Origin: Acinetobacter sp. ANC 3813
Lineage (GTDB): Bacteria; Pseudomonadota; Gammaproteobacteria; Pseudomonadales; Moraxellaceae
Direction: 5' to 3'
Assembly (NCBI RefSeq): GCF_002135435.1
Contig: NZ_NEGK01000002.1
Span: forward strand, 166,479-230,478
DNA length: 64,000 nt
The translations under genes were made by a program, and so were the position numbers. The stretch's first letter is position 1, and the number at the start of each line of letters is the position of its first letter. Shown in pieces: positions 45,041-53,573 of this stretch. Under the pieces are notes generated by a model, which saw nothing but the letters and a program-made list of their open reading frames with translations, ran no database searches and was not told the origin of the DNA.

Positions 45041-45265
45041 TCAGCAATTTCTATCATTCATGTGGCAGTGTTTTAGTTCAGAAATGTGGTCATCGTCATA
45101 GCTCGGCATTTTGCTACCATACTTTTTGCATACGACCGATATGGCATAGTTCATAGAAAATAAATTGTCATGCAACATATAGACAAGCAGTGGATTCAGC
45201 TTGGCAAATGCTGGGCTATAGTCAGATGTTGATTTGCTGATGCAGGACTTCTTTGTCCAGCACAC
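45041..45265 (-). CDS. Small Cys-rich hypothetical protein
   Basis: A 74-residue frame with five cysteines and a His/Asp-rich end (SYDDDHISELKHCHMNDRNC). The partial copy at 42188-42300 keeps the same end, which argues that it was once coding. No signal or known domain is visible, and an internal ATG (residue 30 or 38) could be the start. It may itself be a 5'-truncated remnant. Confidence 0.4.
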   Translation of the reverse strand: MCWTKKSCISKSTSDYSPAFAKLNPLLVYMLHDNLFSMNYAISVVCKKYGSKMPSYDDDHISELKHCHMNDRNC

Positions 45266-45334
45266 AGAGTACTTAACTTTTCAAACACTGAAATGCTTAG
45301 TAAAGATCATCATTAAAATCTTTTGCCGTAAAAA

Positions 45335-45356
45335 AAAGCCATCCAAAGATGGCTTT
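45335..45356 (-). terminator. Terminator after the I78 inhibitor gene
   Basis: Stem AAAGCCATC/GATGGCTTT with a T run on the minus strand, 22 bp after the stop at 45378. Confidence 0.8.
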
Positions 45357-45377
45357 CAGATGCTCAAGCTCAAGCGA

Positions 45378-45680
45378 TCAACCACAACTTGCTTGAATAA
45401 TCATTTTAGTTTGAGGATTCGTCACCACGGTAACCCGATCTTCACGGTAATCCATAGTGACAGGCTGGCCTGGCGCAACCATACGTACAATTCCAGCTTT
45501 TGTTTTCGCTTTAATTAATACTTCAGATAAGCCAGATTGACCAACCAATTTCGCAGCTTCATCAGCGACACATATTGCCGCTGCGTTTGGCTCTGGAGCA
45601 ATCGTATTTTCAGGGTTATGTGCACACGCAGTTAAAGCAACAGCAGCCAAGGTTAAAGATAAATTTTGGATAATATTCAT
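45378..45680 (-). CDS. I78-family peptidase inhibitor-like lipoprotein
   Basis: A 100-residue protein with a lipoprotein signal (MNIIQNLSLTLAAVALTACA, lipobox LTAC). The mature part has the I78 pattern: 'CVADEAAKLVGQSG', 'RMVAPGQPVTMDYREDRVTVV' and a C-terminal 'IIQASCG', with two Cys that can form a disulfide. Members inhibit serine proteases. It is a single gene with its own terminator. Confidence 0.85.
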   Translation of the reverse strand: MNIIQNLSLTLAAVALTACAHNPENTIAPEPNAAAICVADEAAKLVGQSGLSEVLIKAKTKAGIVRMVAPGQPVTMDYREDRVTVVTNPQTKMIIQASCG

Positions 45681-46211
45681 AAACGTTGTCTTATTATGAT
45701 AAAAACAATCCTAAGCAATAAAGCAGTTACAACCTTAAGTCAACCAAAACCTATATACAGCTCATAGATAAAAATTAAATTTAAAAAATTCTGAAGAGAT
45801 ATAAGCCGTCATCATTCGCTATCTACTTTCACCTAATGTTTTTTGCTTAGGTCGACTTCGTTTACGCGTCAATGGTGCTCATCAAAGATTCCCTAGAGAA
45901 TAAAGACATTGAATTCAATGTCTCATCAAATTAATTTCAAACCATCAAACTATGCCCTCTTAACAAGATTTGCTGAAATATAAAATGATTTGAAAGTGTA
46001 TTAAATATGCTTGCTTCGTCCAAAACATTACTAATCACATAATTGCTTTACTATGAATCACACACCAAAAAAAGCAAAAGTGATGCACACCTCAAATATT
46101 GTGTTATTTTTCACCTATTTTTATTACATAAAACTTACATATGTTAACACTTTGAACATGAATTCTTCATTAAAGTCTTGCACTTCCTTCAATGTATTGA
46201 GAATCATTTTC
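45681..46211. other. Spacer with a perfect 20-bp palindrome
   Basis: 531 bp without a gene I can support. AGACATTGAATTCAATGTCT (45904-45923) is a perfect palindrome of unknown role. An ORF running from 46053 into the next gene has no signal or conserved feature, and looks like an upstream extension of that gene. Confidence 0.4.
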
Positions 46212-46385
46212 ATGAATTTTGCTGAAAAAATCTTCCTTGCCGCCCTAATCTCAGCTCCATGCACAATGGCTATCGCGGCTGAAGCAAATGTTGCAAACTT
46301 GCCAGCTTCAGAAGCTGTAGCTCAAGAAGCGCCAGCATCTGAGTCTGCTGCTTCAGAAGCAACTGCTGAACAAACAGCGAAATAA
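46212..46385 (+). CDS. Small secreted Ala/Ser/Glu-rich protein
   Basis: 57 residues from the ATG at 46212: MNFAEKIFLAALISAPCTMA then IAAEANVA, a signal peptide with cleavage near AIA-AE. The mature part of about 35 residues is only Ala, Ser, Glu, Val, Gln and Pro, ending in ASEATAEQTAK. It resembles the end of the lipoprotein at 55589-55816 (SASEATAK). The in-frame frame extends further upstream, but the signal peptide fixes this start. Function unknown. Confidence 0.55.
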   Translation: MNFAEKIFLAALISAPCTMAIAAEANVANLPASEAVAQEAPASESAASEATAEQTAK

Positions 46386-46413
46386 ATTGTTTACATGGTT
46401 CGCACAAGCCGGA

Positions 46414-46438
46414 AAACCCACAGGATGTGGGTTTTTTA
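46414..46438. terminator. Terminator between the small secreted protein and diguanylate cyclase genes
   Basis: Perfect arms AAAACCCACA/TGTGGGTTTT followed by T on the plus strand. Confidence 0.8.
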
Positions 46439-46487
46439 AATGTGGTATTGCTCAACGATTTCATCTTAAACGAAATGTGGGTTTGCG

Positions 46488-47624
46488 CTAAAAACACACC
46501 TGATTTCGGCCCTTGTTTTTAGCATCATACAAAAACTGATCTGCCAGCTCTAAAGCATGAATCAAGCGTTCTTCATCATGAATATGCGCTATACCAAAAC
46601 TCGCTGTGACGCGAATTCCTTCATCAAATATTTTACTTTCAATTTTACTTCGCAGACGTTCCACTAGATGATAAGACGTTGATTCGTCTGTACTGCGCAA
46701 TAAAATAATAAATTCTTCACCGCCAAATCTGGCAATAATGTCATTTTGACGAATGTTGGCTTTTAATACGTCTGCAACAGCAATCAAAATGCTATCACCC
46801 GCCGCATGCCCCCATGTGTCATTAATCTTCTTAAAAAAGTCGATGTCACACATGACAACATAGACTTTCCCGCGAGCGGAATCGTGAAAAAGCGCTTTAG
46901 ATTTTTCAAAAAAACCATTGCGGTTATAGAGCTTGGTTAAAGGATCTCTAATTCGCTCATCATTTAAAACGGTGAACAATTCTTTGATTGTTGTTGCAGA
47001 AACAATAATGGCGAACCAAATACTCAAAATCACATTTACAGCAAGCATCAGCATCCACCACGGCGAAGTGGATAAAGTGATTCTGTCTACATTCTGCAAA
47101 AAAAGCACAATGGCAATAGTTCTTAATGATGCGTATGAAAACAGAAGTAAATAGCTGATGCACAGCAGCTTAACCAAATTTGAAGATTGCTTTAATAAGC
47201 CAATTACAGGAGGAATCGCAATCGCTTCAAGACATAGAATTGCGATATTAATGATGATCATTCGAACCCATAACTGCTCATCAATAAATGCGAAATAGAA
47301 TAGCGCTAAAATAGCCAATACCATCACACAAGCAGAATATAGCGGTTTGGGGCGAGATTTCGCTTTAATAATCATGCCATGCGATACGGCCCATGCACCG
47401 CCCAAATATAAAATACCCAGCCATGGCGCTGTTAAACTCAGCTGAGCATTGCTCATTAAACTTTGCAGGCCTAAAGCAATTGAAGGTAAAATGCAGGCAA
47501 AGCCCATCCAAAATAAATATTTAGGCGCTTTAAAAAACCAGTGTGCAGAAATAAATACACCGCCCACTAAAATTAGGCAGAAAGGCACGACAAGTAAAAA
47601 ATACTGGGTATCAGGCAAATTCAC
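46488..47624 (-). CDS. Membrane-bound diguanylate cyclase (GGDEF)
   Basis: A 378-residue protein with about seven membrane segments (5-205) and a C-terminal GGDEF domain. The active site is GGEEF at about 301-305 with an RQND inhibitory site just before, so it should make cyclic di-GMP with product inhibition. The start codon is GTG; no in-frame ATG is better placed. It is divergent from a second diguanylate cyclase gene 427 bp away. Confidence 0.88.
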   Translation of the reverse strand: MNLPDTQYFLLVVPFCLILVGGVFISAHWFFKAPKYLFWMGFACILPSIALGLQSLMSNAQLSLTAPWLGILYLGGAWAVSHGMIIKAKSRPKPLYSACVMVLAILALFYFAFIDEQLWVRMIIINIAILCLEAIAIPPVIGLLKQSSNLVKLLCISYLLLFSYASLRTIAIVLFLQNVDRITLSTSPWWMLMLAVNVILSIWFAIIVSATTIKELFTVLNDERIRDPLTKLYNRNGFFEKSKALFHDSARGKVYVVMCDIDFFKKINDTWGHAAGDSILIAVADVLKANIRQNDIIARFGGEEFIILLRSTDESTSYHLVERLRSKIESKIFDEGIRVTASFGIAHIHDEERLIHALELADQFLYDAKNKGRNQVCF

Positions 47625-48051
47625 GAATTGACTACAACTATTTGTTGCATATGTCTCATATTAAATCTTTTATTTGAATAAATTCAATAAATATTTATTT
47701 ATAAAAGAAAATTTAAATCATTTACGCAGAACAAATTGCAAAAATAATGAGCACTTTCACTTGAATAGTGCTTAAAATAGAATCATCTATTCATCCCAGA
47801 CAAAGTGGTCGTTCATCCTTTGCTATAGATAATATTTAATTGCTTATTCGCGAATGATTAAGTGCATTTACAACTCTTACCATTATGCTTGACACTAATT
47901 CTGATTAAAAAAGTTTGGATTTTATTGAATGAATTACCAAATACTTATGAATTATGTGATTTAATTAACGCGTTATTCATCACCTTAATTTTGAATGACA
48001 TTCCTGAATGCACAATGCACCTGTAAAATCTGAATTGAGAGAGTTGGTCAC
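47625..48051. promoter_or_regulatory. Shared promoter region of two divergent diguanylate cyclase genes
   Basis: 427 bp, A+T-rich. A TTGACA lies near 47890 on the plus strand but without a clear -10 at 17 bp. I see no ORF or strong palindrome. Confidence 0.4.
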
Positions 48052-49617
48052 TTGAAACAGCTTGCTTTATTACTGAAATTAGATCTGCAAAGACTCATAT
48101 TAATATTAATTATACTTTGCGTATCTTGTCTTTTCATTGTTTCCGTATTTATTCTGAATTATGTGATTAAAGCGCAATTAATTGAAAACTCTCTTTCTAT
48201 AAATGATAAGTACGCATCAAAGGTTGCATTAAGTACGGACCAATATTTCCGCAATATGCTGCAGGAACTGAAATACAGCTCAGATATTCTTGGAAAAGAT
48301 TTTTCAAATCAGGCTTTGGTTAAAAATGAACTGCACCGCTTGAAATTCCAGTCCAATAACTTCAATTCTGTCAGTGTAGTCGATCAGTCTGCTCATATCC
48401 GCCATGTAGAACCGCAAATTTTAAAGTTTGATGCAAATGCCACATATAAAACGATGGGTATTGTTGAATCGCTAAAGTCTAAACAGACGTATATATCTGC
48501 ACCCTACCAGTCAATGGCGAACAATCTGATTGTACTGATGTCACAGCCCATTTTTGCTCCTGATCACCAGTATCAGGGAATGGTTACCGGCTCGCTGTAT
48601 TTACAAAAGAAAAACTTAATCAGCCAAATTTTGGCAACATCATATTCATATAAAAACAGCTATATGTATGTGGTCGACAGCAACAATAAAATTATTTTTC
48701 ACCCAGAAGCCAAACGAATTGGTGAAACGATTCAAGGCAATTCTGGCTTGGATTATATGAAACAGCATAAAAGCGGTCATATTCGATTGCAGAACAGTAA
48801 AGGCGTCGACAACTTGGCTGGCTTCGCGCATATACCAAGTGTCAATTGGCTCGTTGTTTCACAACAGCCCACTGAGGTGTTATTTGCCGAGGCCAATACC
48901 ATTATTCATAAAGTAGCTCTTGGCTTCTTTATTTTTTACATGGTGCTATTTTTCTTTATTTGGAAGATCGCGCAGTACATTTCATCGCCATTGCACGGCT
49001 TAGCGCAAATGGCAGGTACATTGAATAAACCTGAAACAGAAAACGAAATTCAGAAAGTTGATCCTTGGTATTTCGAGGTGATGCGTTTCCGAACTGCCCT
49101 GCTGTTCAGTTCAAAAAAATTCAGAGATAAAATTTCTGAGTTGAATCTACATGTAAATACCGACCCGCTGACTGGGCTGCACAACCGCCGCGGCATGCAA
49201 CTGTTTTTAGACGAACTGCAAAATATGGGCACTGAGTTTTCGGTGCTGATTGTCGATATTGATTATTTTAAATTAGTGAATGATCAGTTTGGACATGATC
49301 AGGGCGATCAAATGCTAAAAGTTCTAGCAGAACAAATGAAAAAGAACTTCCGTGAAAATGACGTGTGCTGCCGTATGGGCGGTGAAGAATTTGCAGTACT
49401 CATGACTACTGCAGACCGAGAAGTCGTCTATAAAGCCGCTGAACGGCTGCGTCAGAGCATTGAAGGCATTACGGCGCATATGGCAACACCAATAACGATC
49501 TCAATTGGTATCGCTTCCTGGCCAGTTGATGCCCAAGATGTTAAAGACGTTTTTAAATTGGCGGATAACCGTTTATACCAAGCCAAAAATGAAGGCCGCA
49601 ACCGCGTGTGTTGCTAG
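48052..49617 (+). CDS. Diguanylate cyclase with periplasmic Cache-type sensor
   Basis: A 521-residue protein. Membrane segments at about 14-38 and 285-305 flank a periplasmic region that looks like a double-Cache sensor ('YKTMGIVESLKSKQTYISAPYQSM', 'YMYVVDSNNKIIFHPEAKRIGE'). The GGDEF domain has GGEEF at about 443-447 with an REND inhibitory site. It probably senses a small molecule outside the inner membrane. The start is TTG, with GAGAG a little upstream. Confidence 0.88.
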   Translation: MKQLALLLKLDLQRLILILIILCVSCLFIVSVFILNYVIKAQLIENSLSINDKYASKVALSTDQYFRNMLQELKYSSDILGKDFSNQALVKNELHRLKFQSNNFNSVSVVDQSAHIRHVEPQILKFDANATYKTMGIVESLKSKQTYISAPYQSMANNLIVLMSQPIFAPDHQYQGMVTGSLYLQKKNLISQILATSYSYKNSYMYVVDSNNKIIFHPEAKRIGETIQGNSGLDYMKQHKSGHIRLQNSKGVDNLAGFAHIPSVNWLVVSQQPTEVLFAEANTIIHKVALGFFIFYMVLFFFIWKIAQYISSPLHGLAQMAGTLNKPETENEIQKVDPWYFEVMRFRTALLFSSKKFRDKISELNLHVNTDPLTGLHNRRGMQLFLDELQNMGTEFSVLIVDIDYFKLVNDQFGHDQGDQMLKVLAEQMKKNFRENDVCCRMGGEEFAVLMTTADREVVYKAAERLRQSIEGITAHMATPITISIGIASWPVDAQDVKDVFKLADNRLYQAKNEGRNRVCC

Positions 49618-49630
49618 GCTATCACCAATA

Positions 49631-49661
49631 AAAGACCGCTTATTTAAAGCGGTCTTTTTTT
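49631..49661. terminator. Terminator between diguanylate cyclase and malic enzyme genes
   Basis: Perfect arms AAAGACCGCTT/AAGCGGTCTTT with a T run on the plus strand. It serves both convergent genes. Confidence 0.85.
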
Positions 49662-49696
49662 AACTTTAAGCTTTGCTGTAGAGCACACCTGAAAAC

Positions 49697-51397
49697 TTAA
49701 AATGGCACACGGTGATATTGGCGATACTCTGGTTTCCAGAAGTTATCATCAATTTTTTGCTGCAGATCGTTTAAACTCATGACTGGAGCAACACCGTCAT
49801 CCATCGCCGCTTGCGCAACTTTAACTGCAATGACTTTAGATATTTGCTGGATTTGACTTAAATCAGGCAAGAGATCGGCATTTGGATCTTGCAGCTTTGG
49901 AGAACAATCTGCCAAGGCATTACTTGAGGCCATCAGCATATTGTCCGTAACCCGTTTAGCGCCTGAGGCAATCACGCCAAGGCCAATGCCAGGAAAAATA
50001 TACGAGTTATTGCATTGTGAAATATTATATATGCGGTCTTGGTAATTCACTGGCGCAAATGGGCTGCCTGTTGCAATCAATGCCTTGCCCTTGGTCCATT
50101 CAATAATATCTGCCGGAACAGCTTCTACACGGGAAGTAGGATTAGACAAAGGCAATACGATTGGGTTGTCACAATTTTCAGCCAATGTTTCAATAATTTC
50201 TTTGGTAAATAAACCGGGTTGACCAGACACGCCTATTAATACTGTTGGCTTCGCATTTTGCACGACGTCTAGCAAAGAGATAATTTCATCTGCGTTGCCC
50301 CATTGCGCAACATCTTCAGGCTGCTGCGCCAGTTTTCTTTGGAAATCCAATAAATTGGGCTGATTTTCAGTGATCAATCCAAAACGGTCAACCATAAAGA
50401 CTCGCTTACGCGCTTCTGCATCAGTTAAGCCTTCCGCAATCATTTGCGCAATAATTTGCTCTGCAATACCGCATCCCGCAGAACCTGCGCCAAGAAAAGC
50501 AATCGTTTGATCTTTCAACTGTTTATTTGCAGCACGAGACGCTGCAATCAAACTTCCGACCGAAACTGCTGCTGTACCTTGAATATCGTCGTTGAAGCAG
50601 CAAATTTTGTTGCGGTATTTTTCCAGCAGAGGCATGGCATTCTTTTGCGCAAAATCTTCAAACTGAATTAAAGCATCAGTCCATCTGCGCTGAATTGCAT
50701 CAATGACAGTATCAACAAAATTGTAATATTCTTCACCAGAGATACGCGGCTGCGCGCAGCCCATATAAATAGGATCATTCAGCAGCTGCTGGTTGTTTGT
50801 GCCGACGTCTAAAGTAATGGGCAAAGTATAAGCTGGGCTGATCCCGCCGCACGCTGTATAGAGTGAAAGCTTGCCAATTGGAATCCCCATACCGCCAATG
50901 CCTTGGTCACCTAAACCTAAAATACGTTCTCCGTCAGTAATCACAATGACTTTCACATTGCGTCTGTTCACGTTATGCAGAATGTCATCAATTTGATCAC
51001 GGTCAGGATATGAAATAAAAATCCCGCGGTGACGGCGGTAAATATCCGAGAAGCGCTGGCAGGCTTCGCCGACCGTTGGCGTATAGATGATCGGCATCAT
51101 CTCCGTTAAATGATTTTCAATTAAATGATAGAACAGCGTTTCATTGGTATCTTGAATATTGCGCAGATAAATATGTTTGTTAATCGCATCGTTGAACGCG
51201 CAATACTGCTGATATGAGCGCTGGCTTTGCTCTTCGATGGTTTCTGTCACATGCGGAATCAGACCGTGTAAATTAAAATTTTTACGCTCATCTGCTGTAA
51301 ACGCTGAACCTTTGTTTAGCAGCGGCAATTCCAGCAGCGTATTTCCAGCATAAGGGATATACAGCGGGCGTTTAGATTTCAAATTATCTGCAGGCAT
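49697..51397 (-). CDS. maeA: NAD-type malic enzyme
   Basis: A 566-residue malic enzyme of the SfcA/MaeA type. Motifs are '[21 protein letters not shown]' (substrate region), '[22 protein letters not shown]', '[14 protein letters not shown]' (metal and malate binding) and '[14 protein letters not shown]' (NAD-binding Rossmann loop). It decarboxylates malate to pyruvate with reduction of NAD. It is a single gene; NAD preference is from family length, not direct residues. Confidence 0.95.
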   Translation of the reverse strand: MPADNLKSKRPLYIPYAGNTLLELPLLNKGSAFTADERKNFNLHGLIPHVTETIEEQSQRSYQQYCAFNDAINKHIYLRNIQDTNETLFYHLIENHLTEMMPIIYTPTVGEACQRFSDIYRRHRGIFISYPDRDQIDDILHNVNRRNVKVIVITDGERILGLGDQGIGGMGIPIGKLSLYTACGGISPAYTLPITLDVGTNNQQLLNDPIYMGCAQPRISGEEYYNFVDTVIDAIQRRWTDALIQFEDFAQKNAMPLLEKYRNKICCFNDDIQGTAAVSVGSLIAASRAANKQLKDQTIAFLGAGSAGCGIAEQIIAQMIAEGLTDAEARKRVFMVDRFGLITENQPNLLDFQRKLAQQPEDVAQWGNADEIISLLDVVQNAKPTVLIGVSGQPGLFTKEIIETLAENCDNPIVLPLSNPTSRVEAVPADIIEWTKGKALIATGSPFAPVNYQDRIYNISQCNNSYIFPGIGLGVIASGAKRVTDNMLMASSNALADCSPKLQDPNADLLPDLSQIQQISKVIAVKVAQAAMDDGVAPVMSLNDLQQKIDDNFWKPEYRQYHRVPF

Positions 51398-51715
51398 TGT
51401 ACTGTCTCTATTCCTTTTCTAAATAATCTAGGGTTTAAATTGGTTTTTCATTACTGTTTTAATAGCTTAGACCTATTTATTGAAAAGTGGTTATTTATAA
51501 TATTAATATTGATATAACCAACATTTTTCAGCCTTATGATGCAAAGCCTTACGCGGCCATAGCATTTACTCAAGATATGCTTTAGGCAAATTATTTAAAA
51601 AATAAAATAGATTTAGATTTTTTTAGTATCAATTTCAGTATACTGATGAAATGTTGTAATCAGTTGAATTTTCAACTAATCAATAATACCCAAGCAGTCA
51701 CCCATCGAATGCAAA
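51398..51715. promoter_or_regulatory. Divergent spacer between malic enzyme and exporter genes
   Basis: 318 bp, A+T-rich. A 12-bp palindrome TCAGTATACTGA at 51635-51646 contains a TATACT -10-like element about 70 bp before the exporter start and may be an operator. No ORF seen. Confidence 0.35.
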
Positions 51716-52630
51716 ATGACGAAGAATCTAGCAACTCTTATTGGCTTTAGCGCAATTCTGCAATGGTCCGCCATTGTCGGACTGCTTAAACGCATAAGTT
51801 CCAATATAGGTCCAGATTATGCTGTTACCTTCATGTACAGCTTCAGCGCCGTCATTTTGCTCATTGTGTTCCGCATACCTAATTTGCGCGCGATGCCTAA
51901 GGCATATTTGATTTTTGCGACATTGCTCTTCGTCATCTACGAATTGTGTTTTTCCTATGCCATTGCTTTAGCTCAAACACCTCAGCAAGCGATTGAAATC
52001 AGTCTGGTTAATTATTTGTGGCCAAGCATGACCATTGCCGCGCTTATTCTTTTTAAAGAACTGAAATTCAATCTCTTTGTTTTGCTTGGTTTGGCAGTCA
52101 GCTTAAGCGGTATTGTTATTATCCAAACAGGAAATGGTTCTTTCAGCTGGTCGACTGTTTTCCAAAACATTATGGTCAATCCTGTCAGCTATCTCTTGGC
52201 TTTTGTTGGGGCAGCACTTTGGGCTCTGTATTGCGTCATCACCAAAAAATACAGCCAAGGCCATAATCCTATTGCGCTATTTTTTGTGGTCATCACAATT
52301 GTGCTGTGGCTCAAAATGTATTTTCTGCATGGTTTGCCAACGCTACCGCCAATACAAACCGATACCATGGCTTATATGTTCGCCCTATCACTGGTGACAG
52401 CTTTGGGCTATGCAGCATGGAATATCGGCATTATTAAAGGCAATATCACCTTTTTAGTGACGCTTTCTTATTTCAGTCCTTTGATTTCTTCTGTATTTTC
52501 TATGCTGATTTTACAGACCAGTTTGGCTGCCGCATTTTGGCACGGCGCAATCTTGGTGACTTTAGGGTCTTTCATTTGCTGGATTTCAACCAATTGGGAT
52601 CAGTTTAAAAACAAATTTAAGCGTGCATAA
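51716..52630 (+). CDS. yddG: YddG-like aromatic amino acid exporter (DMT/EamA family)
   Basis: A 304-residue protein with ten membrane segments and two EamA halves. The stretch 'LAQTPQQAIEISLVNYLWPSMTIAALILF' and 'ALWALYCVITKKYSQGHNP' match the YddG subgroup. YddG exports aromatic amino acids and some methyl viologen-like compounds in enterics. The start has no strong ribosome-binding site. Confidence 0.8.
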   Translation: MTKNLATLIGFSAILQWSAIVGLLKRISSNIGPDYAVTFMYSFSAVILLIVFRIPNLRAMPKAYLIFATLLFVIYELCFSYAIALAQTPQQAIEISLVNYLWPSMTIAALILFKELKFNLFVLLGLAVSLSGIVIIQTGNGSFSWSTVFQNIMVNPVSYLLAFVGAALWALYCVITKKYSQGHNPIALFFVVITIVLWLKMYFLHGLPTLPPIQTDTMAYMFALSLVTALGYAAWNIGIIKGNITFLVTLSYFSPLISSVFSMLILQTSLAAAFWHGAILVTLGSFICWISTNWDQFKNKFKRA

Positions 52631-52902
52631 AGTATTCAAATTGTCGATTTATAAGTAAGGCCTGCCTTATGCGATACAACCCATAGCTGAATTCACGTTC
52701 TGATACCCAAATATTCAATTCGCTAGACATGATGAAGAATGGAAAACTTCCGCTTAATCTTTGTTCACACAAGTACATGACAAATTCATATTAAAGCCTA
52801 CTTTAATTTGCATTATGACGGTGAACTTAGCGTTAAACTGCAAAACTGAAATTAAATCTGTAGTTAAGGCGTGCAACCATTCAATTAAAGGATTGAGGAC
52901 AG

Positions 52903-53346
52903 ATGATGATAAAAACAACACTCAGTGTCATTGGGCTTTCACTAATTTCTACTTTGGCGCTTGCTGCCGATCCGCTCCATGGCACCAAATGGAAAACGAT
53001 TGATGACAAGACGAAGAAACCGCTTTCGGTTGTGCAATTTACCGAAACATCAAAAGGCGTACTCTCTGCCAAAATTGTTGATGTTTTAGAAGCATCAGAA
53101 CAAGCCAAATGTAGTAAATGAGAAGGTAAGTTTCATAACAAATCTCTGAAAGGCCTCCAAATTGTGTCCGGCTTAAAAAATACCGATGCAAATATTTATG
53201 ATCACGGTAAAATTACTGATCCCAAAAACGGCAAAACTTACAGCTTTAATGCCAAACTTTCACCGGATGGCAAAACGCTCAGCGGCCGCGGCTATATTGG
53301 TATTTCTGCACTGGGCCGAAGCCAAACCTGGGTTCGTGCAAATTAA
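52903..53346 (+). pseudogene. DUF2147 secreted-protein gene with an in-frame TGA
   Basis: The whole frame of 148 codons encodes one DUF2147 protein: signal peptide (MIKTTLSVIGLSLISTLALA), 'DPLHGTKWKTIDDKT', then 'QAKCSK', a TGA at 53119-53121, and 'EGKFHNKSLKGLQIVSGL' through 'GKITDPKNGKTYSF' and 'RGYIGISALGRSQTWVRAN'. The family normally has a second Cys (CxxC) exactly at the TGA, so TGC or TGT probably became TGA. The rest of the frame is intact, so the change is recent. Selenocysteine is unlikely. Confidence 0.8.
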
Positions 53347-53372
53347 TTAAATTTCAGCACACATCAATATTT

Positions 53373-53402
53373 AAAAAGAAGCAGCTTCAGCTGCTTCTTT
53401 TT
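53373..53402. terminator. Terminator after the DUF2147 gene
   Basis: Perfect arms GAAGCAGCT/AGCTGCTTC (53378-53397) with A and T runs on the two sides. Confidence 0.85.
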
Positions 53403-53573
53403 CTTCGCAGTGGGTTTATTTTTTATAAATTGGTTAAATCAAGTTCATCCATAAAGCCTGTTTAAAAGACAGACCACTGTATTCATATGCTAAGAAATTG
53501 AAAAAAGAAAAACTATCTTTCAGATCTTTTCAGTATATGCTCTATGTTTTCCACTGCTTTCAGGCCTCAAGCA

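Noticed and set aside
46053..46211. N-terminal extension of the small secreted protein
   Set aside because: It adds residues before a clear signal peptide and has no good ribosome-binding site.
53119..53121. Selenocysteine codon in the DUF2147 gene
   Set aside because: No convincing stem-loop after the TGA and Acinetobacter is not known to make Sec; a nonsense mutation is simpler.
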